In this document: positions 33,078 through 40,191 of the stretch, in pieces
Layout: each line of letters opens with the position of its first letter
Numbering within the stretch: position 1 is the first letter of the stretch
Assembly: GCF_000770795.1 (NCBI RefSeq)
Contig: NZ_JRKJ01000001.1
Span: forward strand, 1 to 64,000
Reading direction: 5' to 3'
DNA length: 64,000 bases
DNA from: Lysobacter dokdonensis DS-58
GTDB lineage: Bacteria; Pseudomonadota; Gammaproteobacteria; Xanthomonadales; Xanthomonadaceae
Notes under the pieces: model-generated
Seen by the model: only the letters and a program-made list of their open reading frames with translations
Database searches by the model: none
What the model was told of the DNA's origin: nothing
Position numbers and translations under genes: made by a program

Positions 33078-34361
33078 TCAGAGGTTGCGGCGCGCGGTCA
33101 CCAGCAGGTTGCCGAACAACAGCCCCGCCACCAGCGCCATCAGCGTGTTGAGCACGGCGAGCGCGGCATCGCCACCCGCGTCGACGTTCTGCTGCTGCAC
33201 CAGGTTGATCACGCCGCGCAGCGCAACGCTGCCCGGCACCAGCATGATGATGCCGGGCACGCGCACCAGCGCGCCCGGCCGCTGCGCCAGCCGCGCGTAC
33301 GCATTGCCGAGCGCGGAAGTGACGAGCGCGGCGAGGAACACGCCGGCGTGGCTATCGAACATCTGCCCGCCGAAACGCGCGACGACATAGCCCGTCGCCG
33401 CCGACAGCATCACCACCCAGTAATCGCGCAAGGCCGCGCGGAACAGCACCGCGAAGGCGAACGCGCCGCACACCACGGCGACGACTTCCACCCAGTCCGG
33501 TTGCGGCCGCGACGCACGCACCTGTGCGTGCAGTCCGAGGTGTTGCGCGAGCTTGAAAGCGATGACGGTGCCGATCGTCAGCTTGAGGATCGTCGTCAGC
33601 GCGCCGGCGAATCGCGCGGTGCCCGAGACCAGATGCCGGCTCGTGAGCTCGTTGACCGCGTTGGTGAGCGTCATGCCGGGCAGCAGCACGATCAATGCGG
33701 CGATGGTGACCGTGTTGAGGTTCAGCGGCCCGACGAGGCTGGCGATGGCGATGGCGACGATGCCCGCGACGAACCCCGCGATCGCGTCGCTGGCTTCGTT
33801 CAGGCGCGGGCGGTTGTGCGATGCCAGCTCGATCAGGCCGATCACCAGGCCGATCAACCCCGCCGTCGCGATGTCGAGCCAGGGCAGCCGCAGCAGGCCC
33901 GCGACGGCGGCCGAAGCCAGGCCGAAACCGAACACCTGCACGGCGCGCTGCCGATTCGTCGGCGGTTTGGATAGCGCGCGAAGTTGCGCATGGCCTTGCG
34001 CGATGCCGACACGACCGGCCATCACGTCTTCGGCGATGCGATCGGCCTCGCATAACTTGTAGAGGTCCGTGTCTCCGGGCGCCAAACGGATCACTCGTGT
34101 CGTATCCGAGACGCCGGCGGGTCGACGCGGATCGCTGAAGGACAGGATCATCCCCGTGGGGTTGGACCACGGTTCGCAATCCAGTCCCAGCCGCTGCGCC
34201 ACCGCCGTCACCGCGCCTTCCAGTCGCTGCGCGGTGGTGCCGTAAGCGTGCAGGTGTTCGGCGACTTCGAGGACGAAGTCGATGCGTTCGGCGTAGCCGG
34301 CGCTGGCCGCATCGTTCGGCGACGCGGGCGGCGCAACCACCACGGAAGGAGGAGCACTCAT
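33078..34361 (-). CDS. ThrE-type threonine/serine exporter
   Basis: A 427-residue membrane protein that fuses both ThrE halves. The N-terminal half (about 20-260) begins YAERIDFVLEVAEHLHAYGT and has DLYKLCEADRIAEDVMAG, the soluble DUF1212 start, followed by membrane helices. The C-terminal half (about 275-427) has DYWVVMLSAATGYVVARFGG and PGIIMLVPGSVALRGVIN. Around ten membrane segments are predicted by eye. It should export small hydroxyl amino acids or related solutes. The ATG at 34361 follows a GGAGG-like site; in-frame earlier ATGs lie in the shared intergenic space. Divergent from the toxin-antitoxin pair; its stop lies 3 bases from that of the convergent H-NS-like gene. Confidence 0.85.
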   Translation of the reverse strand: MSAPPSVVVAPPASPNDAASAGYAERIDFVLEVAEHLHAYGTTAQRLEGAVTAVAQRLGLDCEPWSNPTGMILSFSDPRRPAGVSDTTRVIRLAPGDTDLYKLCEADRIAEDVMAGRVGIAQGHAQLRALSKPPTNRQRAVQVFGFGLASAAVAGLLRLPWLDIATAGLIGLVIGLIELASHNRPRLNEASDAIAGFVAGIVAIAIASLVGPLNLNTVTIAALIVLLPGMTLTNAVNELTSRHLVSGTARFAGALTTILKLTIGTVIAFKLAQHLGLHAQVRASRPQPDWVEVVAVVCGAFAFAVLFRAALRDYWVVMLSAATGYVVARFGGQMFDSHAGVFLAALVTSALGNAYARLAQRPGALVRVPGIIMLVPGSVALRGVINLVQQQNVDAGGDAALAVLNTLMALVAGLLFGNLLVTARRNL

Positions 34362-34438
34362 GCGAGAAGCATTGCACGACGCGCATGCCGCCCGATGCAA
34401 GGCGCAATCGGCCGCGTTGTCCGTGAACGGACAGATCA

Positions 34439-34467
34439 TTGATTTACGTCCCAAAATGGATTACAAC
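34439..34467 (+). promoter_or_regulatory. Candidate promoter of the toxin-antitoxin operon
   Basis: TTGATT (34439-34444) and TACAAC (34462-34467) are 17 bases apart in the most A/T-rich stretch of this area. If used, transcription starts near 34474, downstream of an in-frame ATG at 34456, making the ATG at 34495 the real start. The antitoxin's own DNA-binding domain would be expected to act here. Confidence 0.55.
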
Positions 34468-34494
34468 GGGTTCGCCGCCTTTCCGGGATCCGCC

Positions 34495-34911
34495 ATGGCC
34501 CACCCGCTCGAAACACCGCAGGCGCACGTACCGGACCTGACTTCCGCGCAGGCCGCGTCCGCCGCGCTGCGCACCTTCTTCCGCATCGCGGAAGCCTGGG
34601 GCCTGTCCAACGAGCAGCAACGCCAATTGCTCGACTGCGGCCGCAGCACGTTCTACGAATGGAAAAGCGGGCGGGTGAAGCGCGGCCTGGACAACGCCAC
34701 GCTGGAGCGCCTGTCGCACGTCTTCGGCATCCACGCCGCGTTGCAGGTGCTGCTGCCCGTGCCCGAACGCGCGCATGCGTGGGTCAAGCGCGAGAACACC
34801 GCGCCGTTGTTCGGCGGCAAGTCCGCGCTCGATCGCATGCTCGCCGGGCAGGTGTCGGACCTGTACGTCGTGCGCCAGTACCTCGACGCGCAACGCGGCG
34901 GATGGTCCTGA
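34495..34911 (+). CDS. Antitoxin, Xre/MbcA/ParS toxin-binding domain protein
   Basis: A 138-residue protein. The N-terminal half carries a helix-turn-helix (ALRTFFRIAEAWGLSNEQQ, then GRSTFYEWKSGRV), and the C-terminal half is a DUF2384/MbcA-type toxin-binding region with NTAPLFGGKSALDRMLAG and VVRQYLDAQRGGW, the family's end signature. The next gene, 7 bases on, is its RES toxin. Such antitoxins neutralise the toxin by direct binding and repress their own operon. The start at 34495 is preferred over 34456 because the best promoter lies across the earlier codon. Confidence 0.88.
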   Translation: MAHPLETPQAHVPDLTSAQAASAALRTFFRIAEAWGLSNEQQRQLLDCGRSTFYEWKSGRVKRGLDNATLERLSHVFGIHAALQVLLPVPERAHAWVKRENTAPLFGGKSALDRMLAGQVSDLYVVRQYLDAQRGGWS

Positions 34912-34918
34912 GGCGCGC

Positions 34919-35608
34919 GTGCGGCTGACGCATGTCCAGCTCGCGTGGGAAACCTCGTGCCGGCTCGTGGCCAGCCGGTTCCCCGTCGTCGGCCTGTTCG
35001 ACGACGTCGCCGACCCCGCCGACCTCGATGTCGTCTTCGCGGTGGAAGCCCTGGGCAATCCGCGCCTGCGGCAGGAAGCGGGCGTGTTGTCGCTGCTGCC
35101 GAAGGCGCACCGCGTCAGCGGGCCGGGCACGACACCGATCATGTCGGCGTTCACCCATCTCAATCCCGAGGGCTCGCGGTTTTCCGATGGCACGTGGGGC
35201 GTGTACTACGCCGCCAGCGACCTCGACACCGCGGTTTCGGAAGTGAGCCACCATCGCGCACGCTTCCTGGCGCGCACCGCCGAACCGCCGATCGAGATCG
35301 ACCTGCGCTGCTATCGCGTGCCGGTGCGCGCACGGCTGCTCGACCTGCGCGGGCGCCGCGCGCCGCCGGGCGTGCTCGATCCGTCGGGTTACACCGCCTC
35401 GCAACCCTTCGCGCGCGTGCAGCGCGACGCGGGGGAGCTGGGGATCGTCCACGACAGCGTGCGTCGCCGCGCCGGCCAGTGCGTCGCACTGTTCACGCCG
35501 AAGGCCACCGTGCCGCCGGCGCAACAGGCCGAGCACGTCACCCTGTGCTGGGACGGCGCGCGCATCAGCGCGTGGTACCGCAAGTCGGACGCAAGGCCGC
35601 TGCCGTAA
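34919..35608 (+). CDS. RES-domain toxin
   Basis: A 229-residue protein of the RES family, whose studied members degrade NAD+. The family-naming residues can be seen: Arg in GSRFSDGTWGVYYAA, Glu in DTAVSEVSHH, and Ser in GIVHDSVRRR. No ATG is available near the 5' end; the GTG at 34919, 7 bases after the antitoxin stop, gives a normal-length protein and is chosen. It ends 60 bases before the MCE operon. The pair looks intact, so it should be functional unless unseen point changes inactivate it. Confidence 0.87.
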   Translation: MRLTHVQLAWETSCRLVASRFPVVGLFDDVADPADLDVVFAVEALGNPRLRQEAGVLSLLPKAHRVSGPGTTPIMSAFTHLNPEGSRFSDGTWGVYYAASDLDTAVSEVSHHRARFLARTAEPPIEIDLRCYRVPVRARLLDLRGRRAPPGVLDPSGYTASQPFARVQRDAGELGIVHDSVRRRAGQCVALFTPKATVPPAQQAEHVTLCWDGARISAWYRKSDARPLP

Positions 35609-35668
35609 AGGACGCGTCCACGCCCGCGGCTACCGCGCTTCTGTATGCTCCGCGCCAAAGGGGACCCG

Positions 35669-36778
35669 ATGCGCGACGAGAGCCGCCCGCCCAGCCTGGA
35701 ATCCGACGCCGAGCAGCGCCTGCACCTGCGCGGGAGCTGGACGCTCGCGCACGCCGGTGCCATGGCCGAACAATTGCGCCAGGCCCCCGAGCAGGTCGAA
35801 CGCGTCGACGCCAACGAGATCGAACACCTCGATTCCGCCGGCGTCCTGTTGCTGCTGCGTTACGCACGCCGCAACGGGCTGGAACTGGAGGACTTCCACT
35901 TCCGCGAGGACCACGTTCCGCTGGTGTCCGCCATCGAGGACGTCGCCGACGACCGCCCCAAGAAGAAACGCGAATACGGCGTCAGCGCCGCGCTCGCGCG
36001 CCTGGGCTTCGCGGTGCACGACAACTGGAAGGAAATCCTCGCGCTGATCGGCTTCCTCGGCGAGAACCTGATGAAGTTCGGCCGCATGCTCGCGCAGCCG
36101 CGGCGCTTCCGGCTCACCGCCACGGTCTACCACATGGAACAGGTCGGCCTCGATGCCGTGCCGCTCGTGTTCCTGCTCTCGTACCTCGTCGGCGCGGTGG
36201 TGGCCTTCCTCGGCGCGAACATCCTGCGCGATTTCGGCGCGGAGATTTACGTCGTCGAACTGGTCAACGTCGCGTTCCTGCGCGAGTTCGGCGTGCTGCT
36301 CACCGCGATCATCCTCGCCGGCCGCACCGCGAGCGCGTTCACCGCGCAGATCGGCGCGATGAAGAGCCGCGAGGAAGTCGATGCGATCCGCACGCTGGGC
36401 ATGGACCCGATCGACCTGCTCGTGCTGCCGCGCGTCATCGCGTTGCTGGTGATGCTGCCGTTGCTGACGTTCATCGGGATGATCGCGGGCTTGCTTGGCG
36501 GCCTGTCGGTCGGCGCCTTCAGCCTCGACATCCCGCCGCAGGCATACCTCGCGCGGATGGAAGCGACGATGGAAGTGCGGCATTTCCTCGTCGGCCTGTC
36601 GAAGGCGCCGCTGTTCGCGCTGGTCATCGGCTTGATCGGCTGCCTGGAAGGCCTGCAGGTCGAAGGCACCGCGCAATCGGTGGGCGAGCGCACCACCTCC
36701 AGCGTGGTGCAGACGATCTCGCTCGTGATCGTGATCGACGCGATCATGGCCCTGTGGTTCATGCAGATGGAGATCTGA
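35669..36778 (+). CDS. mlaE: MCE transporter permease with fused N-terminal STAS domain (MlaB-MlaE type)
   Basis: A 369-residue protein. Residues about 10-90 form a STAS domain with the EIEHLDSAGVLLLLRYAR motif (DSAG at 55-58). The rest is an MlaE-type permease with five or so membrane helices: FGVLLTAIILAGRTASAFTA, IGAMKSREEVDAIRTLGMDP and FFLV-like helices near the end. In E. coli the STAS protein MlaB is a separate small protein; here it is fused to the permease. The ATG at 35669 follows GGGG; an in-frame ATG at 35645 is less likely. First gene of a four-gene operon for phospholipid movement between the membranes. A TATGCT at 35643 is a weak -10 candidate. Confidence 0.88.
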   Translation: MRDESRPPSLESDAEQRLHLRGSWTLAHAGAMAEQLRQAPEQVERVDANEIEHLDSAGVLLLLRYARRNGLELEDFHFREDHVPLVSAIEDVADDRPKKKREYGVSAALARLGFAVHDNWKEILALIGFLGENLMKFGRMLAQPRRFRLTATVYHMEQVGLDAVPLVFLLSYLVGAVVAFLGANILRDFGAEIYVVELVNVAFLREFGVLLTAIILAGRTASAFTAQIGAMKSREEVDAIRTLGMDPIDLLVLPRVIALLVMLPLLTFIGMIAGLLGGLSVGAFSLDIPPQAYLARMEATMEVRHFLVGLSKAPLFALVIGLIGCLEGLQVEGTAQSVGERTTSSVVQTISLVIVIDAIMALWFMQMEI

Positions 36779-36781
36779 CGC

Positions 36782-37585
36782 ATGGCCATCGACGCCAACG
36801 AGCCGATCATCCGCGTGCGCGGGCTGCGCAATACCTTCGGCGAACAGGTCGTGCACGAAAATCTCGACCTCGACGTGCGCCGCGGCGAAATCATCGGCGT
36901 GGTCGGCGGTTCGGGTGCGGGCAAATCGGTGCTGATGCGCTCGATCATCGGCCTGCGCCACCCGGATGCGGGGGAGATCCGCGTGCTCGACGTCGACGCC
37001 CGCAGCACCGACGAGGACATCCGCAACCGCATCGAGCGCAACACCGGCGTGTTGTTCCAGGACGGCGCGCTGTTCTCCTCCCTCACCGTCGGCGAGAACG
37101 TGCAGGTGCCGCTCAAGGAGCAGCACCCCGAATTGCCGGAAACGCTGCGCTACGAGCTCGCGCTGCTCAAGGTCAAGCTCGCCGGCCTGCCCGCCGATGC
37201 GATCAACAAGCTGCCCTCGCAACTCTCCGGCGGCATGCGCAAGCGCGCGGGCCTGGCGCGTGCGCTTGCGCTCGACCCGCCACTGCTGTTCCTCGACGAG
37301 CCGACCGCGGGCCTGGACCCCATCGGCGCGGCGGCGTTCGACCAATTGATCCTGACGCTGCAGCAGGCGCTCGGCCTGACGGTGTTCCTCATTACGCACG
37401 ACCTCGACACGCTCTATGCGATCTGTGATCGCGTGGCGGTGCTCGCGGACAAGCGCGTGGTGGTGAACGCGCCCATCGAGGAGGTCGAACGGTTCGACCA
37501 CCCGTGGGTGCAGGAATATTTCCACGGCCCGCGCGCACGCGCCGCACGCCATCCTGGCGAAGCGGGCGCTGGCACAATGGCCTGA
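36782..37585 (+). CDS. mlaF: MCE transporter ATPase (MlaF type)
   Basis: A 267-residue ABC ATPase. Walker A is GGSGAGKS (42-49), signature LSGGMRKRAGLARAL, Walker B PLLFLDEPTAGLDPIG, and the switch ITHDLDTLYAICDRV. The unusual GGMRKR signature is typical of MlaF/Mkl ATPases. It starts 3 bases after the permease stop. The C-terminal tail (PWVQEYFHGPRARAA) also matches the MlaF branch, where this end contacts MlaB. It powers the MCE complex. Confidence 0.93.
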   Translation: MAIDANEPIIRVRGLRNTFGEQVVHENLDLDVRRGEIIGVVGGSGAGKSVLMRSIIGLRHPDAGEIRVLDVDARSTDEDIRNRIERNTGVLFQDGALFSSLTVGENVQVPLKEQHPELPETLRYELALLKVKLAGLPADAINKLPSQLSGGMRKRAGLARALALDPPLLFLDEPTAGLDPIGAAAFDQLILTLQQALGLTVFLITHDLDTLYAICDRVAVLADKRVVVNAPIEEVERFDHPWVQEYFHGPRARAARHPGEAGAGTMA

Positions 37586-37596
37586 AGGGAGGACCC

Positions 37597-38511
37597 ATGG
37601 AAACCAAGGCCAACTACGTCCTGATCGGCGCTTTCACGCTGGCCATCAGCATCTTCGGCCTGCTGTTCGCCCTGTGGGCCGCCAACTGGTCTTCCGAACG
37701 CGAGTGGAACAAGTACCGCATCGTCTTCAACGAGGCGGTCACCGGTTTGTTCGAAGGCGGCAGCGTCCGCTACAACGGCATCACCGTCGGCACCATCGAC
37801 GCGCTGCGCCTGGCGCCCAACGATCCGCGCAAGGTCATCGCCACGGTGCGCATCAACACCAACACGCCAATCAAGACCGACACGCACGCCAAGATCTCGC
37901 AGGACGGCCTCACCGGCCCGACCTTCATCCAGCTCAGCGGCGGCAGCCCGAACGCGCCGCTGCTGGTGTCCAACGACAGCGACGTCGTGCCGACCATCGC
38001 CACCGAGCCCTCCGCGCTGCAGAACATCGCCGACACCGCGAACCGCCTGGTCGCGCGCATGGACGTGCTGCTCAGCGACGAGAACGTGCGGCGCATTTCC
38101 GATTCGCTGGCCAACATCGAAGCGTTGACCGATTCGGTGGCCGCGCAACGCCAGGATCTGGGCGCCTTGATCGTCAATGCGCGCGAGGCCAGCGAACAGT
38201 TGAAGACCACGCTCGTCACGACCAACGGCGCCGTCGAGCGCCTGGACCGCGATGTCGTGCGGCAATTGCCCGCGCTGGTCGACAAACTCGATCGCACGCT
38301 GACGCAACTGGAGTCGGTCGCGACCAACGCCAACGGCATCGTCGCCGACAATCGAGCGCCGCTCGCCAACGGGATCCAGCAGCTCGGTCCGGCGATGACC
38401 GAATTGCGGGGCCTCGTGCGCGATTTGCGCCGCGTCGCCAGCCGCCTCGACGCCAACCCGGCGGGCTACGTGCTCGGCCGCCAGCAACCGAAGGAGTTCG
38501 TGCCCGAATGA
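37597..38511 (+). CDS. mlaD: MCE-domain protein (MlaD type) with long helical C-terminus
   Basis: A 304-residue inner-membrane-anchored protein. One membrane helix (about 6-28, with VLIGAFTLAISIFGLLFALW) precedes the MCE domain (about 38-116), which has GLFEGGSVRYNGITVGTI and ISQDGLTGPTFIQLSGG. After that come about 150 residues of continuous helix-forming, heptad-like sequence (RLVARMDVLLSDENVRRIS, NAREASEQLKTTLV, PALVDKLDRTLTQLE). E. coli MlaD is about 183 residues, so the extension is substantial. MCE rings bind lipid in the periplasm. A GGGAGG site fixes the start at 37597, and the stop overlaps the lipoprotein ATG (ATGA). Confidence 0.9.
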   Translation: METKANYVLIGAFTLAISIFGLLFALWAANWSSEREWNKYRIVFNEAVTGLFEGGSVRYNGITVGTIDALRLAPNDPRKVIATVRINTNTPIKTDTHAKISQDGLTGPTFIQLSGGSPNAPLLVSNDSDVVPTIATEPSALQNIADTANRLVARMDVLLSDENVRRISDSLANIEALTDSVAAQRQDLGALIVNAREASEQLKTTLVTTNGAVERLDRDVVRQLPALVDKLDRTLTQLESVATNANGIVADNRAPLANGIQQLGPAMTELRGLVRDLRRVASRLDANPAGYVLGRQQPKEFVPE

Positions 38512-39155
38512 CCACGCCCGTTCGATCGATGCTGGCCGCAACGTTGCTGGCGGCGCTCGCCGGCTGCAGCATCGTGCCGAAGAAGGAGCCGCTGTCGCTG
38601 TACGCGCCCGACGCGACGGTGCAGGCCGATCCGGCCTGGCCGCAGGTGAAGTGGGCGCTGCAGATTCCGCGCCCGCATGCGTCCGAATTGCTCGATTCGC
38701 CGCGCATCGTCGTGCGCCCCGCCGACGGCGAGTTGCAGGTCTACCACGGTGCGATCTGGGCCGAACCGACGCCGGACCTCGTGCAGGACGCGGTATTGCG
38801 TGCGTTCGAAGACAGCGGCCGCATCGGCGGCGTCGCGCGTCGCGGCACCGGCATCAACGGCGACTACGAGCTGATGCTCGACATCCGCCGCTTCGAATCC
38901 GACTACGCCGGCGGCGCCACGCCGAACGCGAACGTGGAGATCGTCGCCAAGCTCGTCGCCAATCGCGCGAACGCCGTCGTCGCCACGCGCACGCTGAAGC
39001 AGTCCGCGCCGGCCGCGTCGACGAAAGTGGGCGATGTCTCGCGCGCCTTCGATGCCGCGCTGACCGCGGCCGTGACCGACCTCGTGGGTTGGACGCTGGT
39101 CGAAGGCGAGAAGTACGACCGCGCGCACCCGGTGCCCGCGTCCGTCAAACGCTAG
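38508..39155 (+). CDS. ABC-type transport auxiliary lipoprotein (PqiC-like)
   Basis: A 215-residue protein with lipobox LAGC (17-20). The mature part begins with a polyproline-free linker, then LSLYAPDATVQADPAWPQVK and LLDSPRIVVRPADGELQVYH, the pattern of the ABC_trans_aux/DUF330 family that includes PqiC. Position +2 is Ser, compatible with transfer to the outer membrane. It is the last gene of the MCE operon and overlaps mlaD by 4 bases. The likely role is the outer-membrane end of the lipid path. It ends in CTAG, which also carries the stop of the opposite-strand gene. Confidence 0.85.
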   Translation: MTTPVRSMLAATLLAALAGCSIVPKKEPLSLYAPDATVQADPAWPQVKWALQIPRPHASELLDSPRIVVRPADGELQVYHGAIWAEPTPDLVQDAVLRAFEDSGRIGGVARRGTGINGDYELMLDIRRFESDYAGGATPNANVEIVAKLVANRANAVVATRTLKQSAPAASTKVGDVSRAFDAALTAAVTDLVGWTLVEGEKYDRAHPVPASVKR

Positions 39156-40189
39156 GGCTTCTTCCGCGCCAGCATCGGCTTTTCGACCAGGTGCCAGGAC
39201 AGCACCGCGAGTGCGACCGTCCCCGCGCCCGCGGCCGCGATCATCTGCTCCGGCGTGATGCCCGGGACCGTCGCCACCAGCGCCTGCTGGATCGGGAACG
39301 CGTAGATGTAGATGCCGTAGGAGTAGTCGCCGAGCTTGTTGAACTGGCGCAGCACGCCGCCCGGCACATAGGCCAGCCACATCACGATGTAGGGCACGGT
39401 GAGCGGGTAGATCCAGAAGAACGTCTTCGGCTGCACGATGCCGCCGATGAGCGCGACGCACGCCACGGCGAACAACGTCCCCGACATCGGGATGCGGGCG
39501 CGGTAGATCCACATCGCCGCGCCGAGGAAGAAGAAGTAGAACAGGCGGAAGGTGTGCCAGTGCTTGTAGGCGTAGTGGTGCGCGACCCAGAACGACACCA
39601 GCATCAACGCCGTGCCGACCACCACGATGCGCGTGAACATGCGCGCCTTGTCGGACTTCACGAAGCTCGCCAGCCACCACACCAGCGCGAGCGTCAGGTA
39701 ACACCGCAGTTCGAACGGCAGGGTCCACAGCGAACCGTTGACCACCTGCATGTGGTTGTTTTCGAAGACGCCGGGCAGGCTGTACTTCACGCCGGTCAGG
39801 ATCGTGGAGTTCTTCCAGATGAACTTCCACACCGCCGAATCGCTGAAATACACATCGAGGGGCCGGGTCGTCAGCAACGGGCCCATGACCAGCGCCAGCA
39901 ACAAGGACATCACGAGCAACGCGGGGAAGATGCGCAATGCGCGCGCCCGCGCGAACGCCCTGAAGTTGTCCAGGCGCATCAGGCTGGCCGTCACCAGGAA
40001 CCCGCTGGTGACGAAGAACACGTCGACCGCCACGCCGCCGGGCGTGTAACCGAGCCACTGCACCCACGGTTCGAACGCCGGGCTGATCACGATCGCGTAG
40101 CTGTGCGACCACAGCACGGCGAAGGCCGCGATGAAGCGGACGAGGTTGAAGTTGTTGTCGCGACCGGTCGCGTATTGCCCGAGCCGCAT
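39152..40189 (-). CDS. Membrane-bound acyltransferase (acyltransferase 3 family)
   Basis: A 345-residue integral membrane protein with about ten helices. It opens FNLVRFIAAFAVLWSHSYAI, where R..AA..V...H is the catalytic signature of acyltransferase 3 enzymes (O-acetylation of polysaccharides, lipid A, peptidoglycan and others). VFFVTSGFLVTASLMR (about 57-72) is the second family motif. The gene starts 2 bases after the valS stop, so it is probably cotranscribed with pepA-holC-valS. Its stop shares bases with that of the MCE-operon lipoprotein. The acceptor is unknown; O-acetylation of the surface polysaccharide is possible. Confidence 0.88.
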   Translation of the reverse strand: MRLGQYATGRDNNFNLVRFIAAFAVLWSHSYAIVISPAFEPWVQWLGYTPGGVAVDVFFVTSGFLVTASLMRLDNFRAFARARALRIFPALLVMSLLLALVMGPLLTTRPLDVYFSDSAVWKFIWKNSTILTGVKYSLPGVFENNHMQVVNGSLWTLPFELRCYLTLALVWWLASFVKSDKARMFTRIVVVGTALMLVSFWVAHHYAYKHWHTFRLFYFFFLGAAMWIYRARIPMSGTLFAVACVALIGGIVQPKTFFWIYPLTVPYIVMWLAYVPGGVLRQFNKLGDYSYGIYIYAFPIQQALVATVPGITPEQMIAAAGAGTVALAVLSWHLVEKPMLARKKP

Positions 40190-40191
40190 GG

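Noticed and set aside
34456-34494. ATG at 34456 as the antitoxin start
   Set aside because: The best promoter runs from 34439 to 34467, so that codon would lie upstream of the transcript start. The ATG at 34495 keeps all recognisable domains.
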